From assembly GCA_026413225.1 (NCBI GenBank), contig CM048552.1, positions 55,815,001-55,879,000 on the forward strand: a stretch of DNA of 64,000 nt. The letters are read 5' to 3'. This DNA comes from Otis tarda. Its lineage: Eukaryota; Chordata; Aves; Otidiformes; Otididae. Below the pieces are notes generated by a model that worked only from the letters and a program-made list of their open reading frames with translations, made no database searches and was not told the DNA's origin. Within the stretch, counting starts at the first letter, position 1. Each line of letters begins with the position of its first letter. A program made the position numbers and the translations under genes. This document shows, piece after piece, positions 58,401-64,000 of the stretch.

Positions 58401-61400
58401 TGAAGAGAGGGCAGGGCCAGGAGGGCTACAGCTCTGTGTGTACAATGAGGAACTGCTTTCTTCTCAACTGTTTTGCCAATGTTCTCTTCTCACATGGCCC
58501 AGGGCTTTCAAGGGCAAAAAGCCACTGCAAACACAACGCTATCCCTGTTTTCCCCAATTTCAGATGGCACATCCACAGCTGAACTGCGAATGGGTGCTTT
58601 TACAGTCTTACCACAGCTTAGTGTGCAGTGTTAAACCAGGATGCAGGGTGGACCAAATCAATCTTTTCCTCAGATGTGTGGCAACCAGGAAAGGGACCTT
58701 GTGATTGCGTTGGGAATGACCCAGAAAACAATGCTCATAGGAACATAACTGCCTCATCCCCAGGCAGCCCCCAGAAAGACCAGCTGCTTTCCTTGGACTC
58801 CTAACTGAGCTCTGAGCTGATCTCCTTCACTTTTTCCCTGCAGTAGAGGCAGTGCAGTGTCCCAAACAAGTTGGGTGTGCACGGTCTTGCCCTGGTCCCT
58901 GTCTTGTAGGCTGACGCACCGTAATGATGTCATTCTTGCGGAAGCCCAGCTCATCATCATCATGGCGCTCAAAGTCCAGTAGTGCCTTGGCTCGTCGTCG
59001 CTGGTTGCGGGAACAGGCCACATAGTTCTCGTGGTCCCGCTGGTGGCTCTCCATGCTGTAGTCTGGAGTCAGATCCTAGAACACATGTGGATGAAGAGCA
59101 AAGAGCAATGAAAAGCAACAGATGACTCCCAGCTGATCTGCCAAAGCTTGCATGCCCCTGTTCCCAAACCTTTTCCTTCTCCTAGCAGGCAGACAACCTC
59201 TCAGTGCATCCCTTCTCCACCAGGGATGGGTTGAGCAACTCTCACTCTCTACCCGTTACCCTTGGTGTGTTCTTCCTTGAGCCCATGCACTCCAGGAGCA
59301 TTTGAACAGCCATGTCCTGTGGCGGACACTCAACACTAATGCCTGGACCACACGCAGTGCAGATTCAGCTGTTCCCACTCACAATGCTGCAGTTCTTGGG
59401 ATCCACACACTGGAAGTGCCGTGCCACCTGGAGAATGGCCTCACGCAGGTCGGCCACCAGCTCTGTCTGCTTGATGTTCTTGGCTTTCAGTGCCTCCAGA
59501 TCGTCATCTCCTGGGGGAGCCCATACAGCCAGAGGGAGGGTGAGGAAAGAAAAACAAGTATGAGGTATTTATTTTTTTTGTTAACGTTAGAAATCACTGA
59601 TTCTACAGAAATCAAGAAAGCCTGACATTAGAAGTGCCTACACTAAGGCAGGTACTTACTGCCAATCTATTCAATAATATAAAAAAAACAACACCAATTT
59701 GACTGTCTCAAATTTTAAGGAGTTGGTATTTCAAACCACATATGGAACTGGAAGGTGTCATCTTTGATCTGTCTAGACAAGGCAGTATACCAAGCTTCCA
59801 CATAATACTTTAGAGAAGTGTCTACGCAGTATATAGAGAGCTGAATGGTGGGACACAAAACTAGGGAACTTTCAAAAATTCTCTTCAACTGAAATTCTCT
59901 TGAAACCGAAACAGCTGTTGGTTGAACTACTTCTGATTTCTGCATACCTCACAGCCTGAGAGCATATTCTTCACTGAGCCTCAAAAAAGATTTGAAAAAC
60001 CAAGACAGCCCACTTTCTTGTGTCAGCCTAGAAGTCAGAGACACGAGAGAAAAGCCACCATCTACTTAAGACTTCGACCTCCCTAAGAACCAGATTTCAA
60101 AGGCTTTGAGTGTATACAAATGGTCATAAGCACAAAGTAAAAGTTACCAAAGTATCTTGCAACTGTCACTCATTCCCCCAGGAATTCTGACAGCCTGTCC
60201 CCATTAATTTCTGCAGAAACCTAATGGGATGGATTCTTTAGACAGTTAATGTATCTGAATGCCTTAAGGATTGGGCACATGATGTTTGGGACCAATGAAT
60301 CATTTGCTTCTTTTTCTAAAAAAAAAAAAATTAGTTTGTTTTAAATTCAAAGTGCATTTTCATACATCTGTTTTTTGCTCTCTAACATACTGAAGATGTG
60401 GCAGTTCATTAACAAAATCAACATTTAAAAAAACGTATTTTTCAGCGAACTCCAATTTTTATACAAACACATCTTTAATGCAAGACCCAAGTAAATCATT
60501 GGCTAGCAAATCAGTATTCTGCTTATCGTCTAACAGCATTACAGAAATCAATATGAATAAAGTGTGGCCTGAGCTACACAGCTGCCGCAACAGCTATGTA
60601 CACATGAAGCTTCTGCTTATTGAAAAGTGATTAACAGTATCTTTTAATCACAAGTCATCCTAATTAAAAAGACTAAAACTTTAAGAACATAAATAGAAGC
60701 ACAAAATCGGATATAAAATTATTTTTAGAATTGTTTGCTATTTGCTAAATTACATTATTAAAGAATCTGACACACAGAGCTTAAGAGAAAACCAAACTTT
60801 GCCTCTGGACTAGAAAAACTGTAGGGCATACTTACTCCCAGTGCAAGCAATGAAAATTAACAAAACCTGCTCCTCAGTGGCCAGGAGTAGGAAATAGAGA
60901 ACGTAAGAAGTCTCACTACAGATTCAGAGATACAAAGACTGTAAATAGATAGGTGATCACGTAGAGAGCGGGGGATTCCCAGAAAATTCATGTTGCTAAA
61001 ACAGAATGTGACTAAAGAAGAAACAGCTCAACCACAGCCACGCTAGCTCAGCGGGCTGCCCTCATTTACATAGATCACCGATTTTTTTTTCTGTCGTCGT
61101 TCAGTCCCTTCTGGTTGAAATACTGGGCTCCTCCTTCTGTACTCAGATCAATCTCACCCAAACATAAGGAGGAGATACGGGAAGCAAGTTCTGCACCCAC
61201 CTACCTCAGAATATACATCATACAGAGGAAAGCAACTGGGGTTTCCATCAGATTTACCTCGCTGCACCCAACACGCCTGCATCTACATTTCCAAAACAGG
61301 AAACCAGTGCAGGATCGGCCACATGCGGGGAGGCTCTGTTTTGGGCTTACGAAGACTGACTAGCTGCACGCTTATGCAGAGGAGGACTAGCTCTCCTTCA

Positions 61401-64000
61401 TTTCCTTGTTGCAATGCCCGTCCAACAGGAAAAGGGCTACACGCACATCTTGGTCTCCACCAAACTACCTTTCGCCATTTCTTCTTTCTATTCCTTCATT
61501 AGAAATCTGGTCCAACTCCTTGAATCTCAGCCAGGGAAAGCCCTGGCCGACCTGATCTAGCATAACTGAGAGTCTGGCTTTGAGCAGGTTGGACTACAGA
61601 CATCTAAAGGTCACTTCCATCACAGCTTCTTTGATTCTATGACTCCTGTCCAAGTGACTACTAAACCTGCATTCACTCTAAGGAAGAAGAATTAAGTTCT
61701 GGGTAAGTTCTTCCCCCCACCCAGACAAGGGCTGTGTACCAGCTCTATACAGCGACCATCACAGGCAGCACGCTTTAATGTTAAGGTTGTCTGACAGTTC
61801 CCAGGACAAGGTGAATTTATCACATCCAAGCTTTCCTTCCTCTCACTTGGGCTGAAGTTTTCCATTCTGGTCATCTGCTGCAGGATGATAACTTCTCTAT
61901 TTTAACCAATGTTTTAATCACTAAGAATAAGAAGTAAAAACATTGACAGTGACTGTACAGAAACCCCACTAAAATGAGAAAACACTATCAATCACTTCAG
62001 TTCTACCACTGATACTTTTTGAAGCTTGAACTTAGAATTTATCTTTGTGCATGGATATAACTTGCTATCACTTTCATAAAGCTACTCCAGGCTGGTCAAG
62101 GAGATTCTCTGAGACACAAGAAAGATGCAAGTTCCCTGCCAGTTCAGTCTATATTGACTGTATGATAACATTACATACAAGAGGTCTAAGTTTAGGTTGC
62201 ACAAGCAACTTTCCTGCATTTCTTCACTTCTGCATGCTTGACTTTACAGCTTCATTTATCTTCTACTGTAACTTTCACACATGATGCTCTATGTGCCTGT
62301 AGCAAGCCTGTGACAACATATTAGCTTCGTGGAGAACATCAGAAAACCTCTTCTCTGAAAAGACCAGTAAAATCCAGTTTTAGATTTATTCAAGCCATTT
62401 CAACCACACCATGAACACTATTTGAACCCTGTAAATTCAGCATGTTGCCTTCCTCCGGAAAAAGTTTCTGTGGTGAGATGTGCCAATTTCAAGAAAGCTA
62501 ATCAGCTGCAAGGAAGGTGATGACAGTGAGGCTTACAATAGAAAGGGCTATTACAGCGTCACAGAAGCAAGTTACTGTTAAACCCATGCAAAATCTATTC
62601 TGGCCCTGTGCTTTCTGGACATACGCAGGCTTAGCTCATAATCAAAGAAAATTAAGACTCAAAAGCGTTCACAAAATCAAACTCTCAGAGTAAGGGGGAA
62701 CATCAGTGATGTTTGCATTTATAAATTTTGATGAGTGACACTGGGCCATCCTGCCATGTCTCCGATCTTCAGAGATGTTCATGATCTGAGCAGAGTAAGA
62801 TCAGGAGAGTACAACATCCAGCTTGTGGACTGCATATGGTCTGCCAGAAAATGTGTTTGACCTGTTGGTCAGTGCAGGAAGGACATTACAGCTGGGCTGA
62901 GCTGCAGCCCGCTGCTAGTCACCATTTAAGGACTAACCATCTAACCTAAAATTCACTTTCTGAGCTCAGACTAAAGCAAGCAAGTAGAAAACTGCACTTC
63001 ATCCCTCTCATTCTTCAGTTCTGGCTCTCTTCTCTCCTCTTCCTCCATCCCAGTGCTTCCCTGCTTTGCTCACTCCCCTCCCTCCTAGGCTGCTATATCC
63101 ATCAGCACCGCATGAAAGGCACAGGATTGTCCCTACCGAAAAGCAGAGAGGTGATGCCAGATTTCCTGCGCTGAGTCCTGCGCCGCACAATCTGAGGGAG
63201 AGGGAAGAGAGAGAACAAAGTGCAGACATTAGGACAGATTTCAGAAATAAAATAAAGCAATCCTCCACACAGGTCAACTCTGGGCAAGAGGTCCTCACAG
63301 TTACCCCCTGGAAGGGGCAAGCAAGTGAACCAGCAATTTTAGACAGGAGTTGTTCCAGTTTTAATGCAATGAATCAGCTCTACTGCTTGATCTGCTCCAT
63401 GTGCAATGGGTTATTTATAGCTCAATTATTACGAAAGCATAACTGAAGCTCAAGAATCAACCATGATTCCAGTGAGTAATTTTAGTTCTAATTCTGCTTG
63501 TTGCCAAAAGGAGTCCTACACGTAATTATATATAAATTTCTAAGTGAATGCCTGTTATATTTTAGAATTGCAGGACTGTCTTGTGATTAGCACACTGATG
63601 AGCATCAAGAATACATCTTCCACACAGGCTTGACAAACAGGAGCTACTACATCTGCAACTGCAGATTGTAGTCCAAGATGAAACACAGATGCATTTTTCA
63701 TTCAGCATCTCAAAGGCTGCTGCTCTTTTTTGACTCTACCTTCCAGAGTTATTTTATTGTATCACTTTCCTACTAATGGATTAACTCCAGTTCCTACTCT
63801 GCATGCTCCACGTAAATTCTGCCAAAAGCCTATGTTGTTTCTTTTAGTTTCCATTAATAAAATGCATCACTTTCCATCATAACTCTCATTCATGATAATT
63901 ACAATGTCCCTTTCACCTGGGAATTTGTCAACCGGGACAGATCTAGCAGCATTTCATTAGCACAGACCTCCCCATCACTTCCCAGTATCTTTTCTCCACT
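52378..64000 (-). CDS. SGSM3: SGSM3 C-terminal half, 13 exons, 5' part outside window
   Basis: Small G protein signaling modulator 3, a TBC-SH3-RUN protein that acts on Rab-family GTPases and binds Rap/Rab proteins. Exons in transcription order: 64000-63917 (partial or edge), 63191-63137, 59510-59383, 59075-58920, 58371-58317, 57897-57848, 56048-55896, 55796-55726, 55373-55325, 55010-54925, 54559-54437, 52939-52879, 52461-52378. They join to 1155 nt, 384 codons plus TGA, with consistent phases and GT-AG introns. The SH3 domain is split over exons 59075, 58371 and 57897. The RUN domain runs from exon 56048 into the last exons. The TBC (Rab-GAP) domain must lie beyond 64000. The sequence agrees closely with mammalian SGSM3 as I remember it. 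Confidence 0.95.
52462..52878 (-). other. SGSM3 intron, 0.4 kb
   Basis: GC-rich final intron, donor GTGAGT at 52878. No other feature was recognised. Confidence 0.9.
52879..52939 (-). CDS. SGSM3: SGSM3 exon: RUN domain end
   Basis: One base completes an arginine, then [20 protein letters not shown]. The [13 protein letters not shown]-like block is characteristic of SGSM3. Acceptor CTTCCATTGCAG, donor GTGAGT. Confidence 0.94.
52940..54436 (-). other. SGSM3 intron, 1.5 kb
   Basis: GC-rich intron holding two long overlapping open frames in the SGSM3 sense direction (53969-52977 and 54033-53116), and a G8 run followed by (GT)n at about 53315-53334. No homology is recognised, so I do not call a gene. 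Confidence 0.85.
54437..54559 (-). CDS. SGSM3: SGSM3 exon: RUN domain core
   Basis: Completes an asparagine, then [33 protein letters not shown] and VQIKCEL. The WSFLRSPGW motif is the conserved C-terminal RUN segment. Acceptor CATCACTGCAG, donor GTGAGT. Confidence 0.96.
54925..55010 (-). CDS. SGSM3: SGSM3 exon: RUN domain helix
   Basis: Encodes [20 protein letters not shown] and RSLICVGL, ending in two bases of an asparagine codon. Acceptor CACTCTGCAG, donor GTGAGT. The [16 protein letters not shown] sequence across the splice is a strong SGSM3 match. Confidence 0.95.
55325..55373 (-). CDS. SGSM3: SGSM3 small exon ([16 protein letters not shown])
   Basis: Forty-nine bases. The first completes an arginine codon, followed by 16 codons for [16 protein letters not shown]. 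The segment resembles an EF-hand-like acidic loop only superficially. Acceptor GGTCTTTGCAG, donor GTGAGT. Confidence 0.93.
55726..55796 (-). CDS. SGSM3: SGSM3 exon: RUN domain
   Basis: Encodes [20 protein letters not shown] and KTY, ending in two bases of an arginine codon. Acceptor CTGCCTCACCAG, donor GTAAGG. The [18 protein letters not shown] block is conserved in SGSM3. Confidence 0.95.
55896..56048 (-). CDS. SGSM3: SGSM3 exon: start of RUN domain
   Basis: Phase-0/0 exon of 51 codons: [20 protein letters not shown], then [20 protein letters not shown] and [30 protein letters not shown] is the opening of the RUN fold, and [11 protein letters not shown] is typical of the family. Acceptor GTTCCTCAG, donor GTGAGG. 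Confidence 0.96.
56049..57847 (-). other. SGSM3 intron between SH3 and RUN, 1.8 kb, with CR1
   Basis: Intron separating the SH3-encoding and RUN-encoding exons. It contains a CR1 fragment at 57091 to about 57620 and a TTG-rich run (57811-57840) next to the donor. Confidence 0.9.
57091..57620 (-). mobile_element. CR1 LINE fragment, decayed ORF
   Basis: The + strand starts CAGAATCACAGAATGGTTTG and TTGGAAGAGATG, the reverse complement of a CR1 3' end, and extends into the reverse-transcriptase C-terminus (on the - strand, [20 protein letters not shown] and [20 protein letters not shown]). Several stops interrupt the frame, so this copy is older than the one at 43237. It lies in the same sense as SGSM3. 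The 5' border near 57620 is approximate. Confidence 0.92.
57848..57897 (-). CDS. SGSM3: SGSM3 exon: SH3 C-terminal part
   Basis: Two bases complete a glycine, then [25 protein letters not shown] is the conserved final strand of an SH3 fold (ligand-groove aromatic and proline positions). Acceptor CTTTATAG, donor GTAACG, with T-rich sequence directly downstream. Confidence 0.95.
58317..58371 (-). CDS. SGSM3: SGSM3 exon: SH3 central part
   Basis: Encodes [18 protein letters not shown] plus the first base of glycine. The tryptophan in CWVGEL is the canonical SH3 groove tryptophan. Acceptor GTTTTTCAG, donor GTGAGA. Confidence 0.96.
58920..59075 (-). CDS. SGSM3: SGSM3 exon: pre-SH3 basic segment and SH3 start
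   Basis: Phase-0/0 exon of 52 codons. [20 protein letters not shown], the basic stretch [10 protein letters not shown], then [20 protein letters not shown] and IT. ALLDF corresponds to the SH3 ALYDY motif, and DDDELGF-K-D to the RT loop. Acceptor TGTTCTAG, donor GTGCGT. Confidence 0.96.
59383..59510 (-). CDS. SGSM3: SGSM3 exon: helical linker after TBC
   Basis: Completes a glycine, then [37 protein letters not shown] and KNCSI. The amphipathic [23 protein letters not shown] helix is strongly conserved in SGSM3. Acceptor GGCTCCCCCAG, donor GTGAGT. Confidence 0.96.
59511..63136 (-). other. SGSM3 intron, 3.6 kb, AT-rich
   Basis: Large AT-rich intron inside an otherwise compact, GC-rich gene. 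It contains an A-run near 60320 and a CR1 fragment at about 61500-61642. A 76-codon - strand frame at 59945-59715 shows no recognisable homology. Confidence 0.88.
61500..61642 (+). mobile_element. CR1 LINE 3' fragment, diverged
   Basis: Shows GACCTGATCTAGC, GAGCAGGTTGGACTACA, CATCTAAAGGTCACTTCCAT and a terminal TTTGATTCTATGAC, which follow the 3' end of CR1 on the + strand with many substitutions. It is antisense to SGSM3. The left border is approximate. Confidence 0.85.
63137..63191 (-). CDS. SGSM3: SGSM3 exon: basic RRRTQRRKS segment
   Basis: Encodes [18 protein letters not shown] plus one base of glycine. The [15 protein letters not shown] sequence just after the TBC domain is a clear SGSM3 match. 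Acceptor CTCTCCCTCAG, donor GTAGGG. Confidence 0.94.
63192..63916 (-). other. SGSM3 intron, 0.7 kb
   Basis: Non-coding intron between the window-edge exon and the RRRTQRRKS exon. No repeats recognised. Confidence 0.7.
63917..64000 (-). CDS. SGSM3: Probable SGSM3 exon, cut by window end
   Basis: On the - strand the frame is open from the edge through [17 protein letters not shown] and SRLTNSQ to a consensus donor (CAG|GTGAAA) in phase 0, as the next exon requires. The end LTNSQ before IVRRR resembles LTNLSQ before VVRRR in mammals, as I recall it. The rest is not clearly similar, so this is a moderate call; the true acceptor is outside the window. Confidence 0.6.

Noticed and set aside
59715-59945. 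76-codon - strand frame in the SGSM3 intron as an extra exon
   Set aside because: The exons at 63137 and 59510 join in phase to a sequence matching SGSM3 without any insert.

Overview
The window is vertebrate nuclear DNA, almost certainly from a bird. Coding sequence is split into short GT-AG exons separated by long introns, and at least six CR1 retrotransposon pieces carry the avian 3' tail (8-bp units reading ATTCTATG on the element's sense strand). No bacterial, organellar or viral gene organisation is visible.

Two protein-coding genes face each other tail to tail. On the + strand, 13 coding exons between 19282 and 47010 encode MRTFA (also MKL1, MAL or megakaryoblastic leukemia 1), the actin-regulated coactivator of serum response factor. 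Joined from the ATG at 19341 to the TAA at 47008-47010 they give 3081 nt, or 1026 codons plus stop, with every exon phase agreeing. The frame stays open upstream of that ATG, so at least one 5' exon of the long isoform should lie before the window. On the - strand, 13 exons between 64000 and 52378 encode the C-terminal half of SGSM3 (small G protein signaling modulator 3): the region after the TBC domain, an SH3 domain and a RUN domain, ending in the native stop. The 5' half of SGSM3, with the TBC domain, lies beyond 64000. The MRTFA-SGSM3 convergent pair is, from memory, also neighbours in mammals.

Layout: 1-19281 is 5' intron of MRTFA with no gene I can support. 19282-19347 is the RPEL1 exon. 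19348-33872 is a 14.5-kb intron. 33873-41231 holds RPEL2, RPEL3, the basic, Pro-rich and Gln-rich regions, the SAP domain and the leucine zipper. 42421-47010 holds a Q-rich 57-codon exon and the transactivation domain. 47011 to about 51230 is 3'UTR and intergenic sequence with candidate poly(A) signals on both strands. 51232-52377 is the likely SGSM3 3'UTR. 52378-64000 is SGSM3. Base composition changes along the window: AT-rich introns to about 37 kb, GC-rich compact sequence at about 40-59 kb, then an AT-rich 3.6-kb SGSM3 intron.

The two genes need not act in one pathway. MRTFA senses G-actin and turns on SRF target genes; SGSM3 acts on Rab/Rap small GTPases. I did not find a new biological system. 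The most useful leads are the phase-0/0 Q-rich cassette exon of MRTFA, the paired poly(A) signals between the convergent genes, a perfect palindrome in the same interval, and a CR1 copy with an uninterrupted 174-codon reverse-transcriptase fragment.
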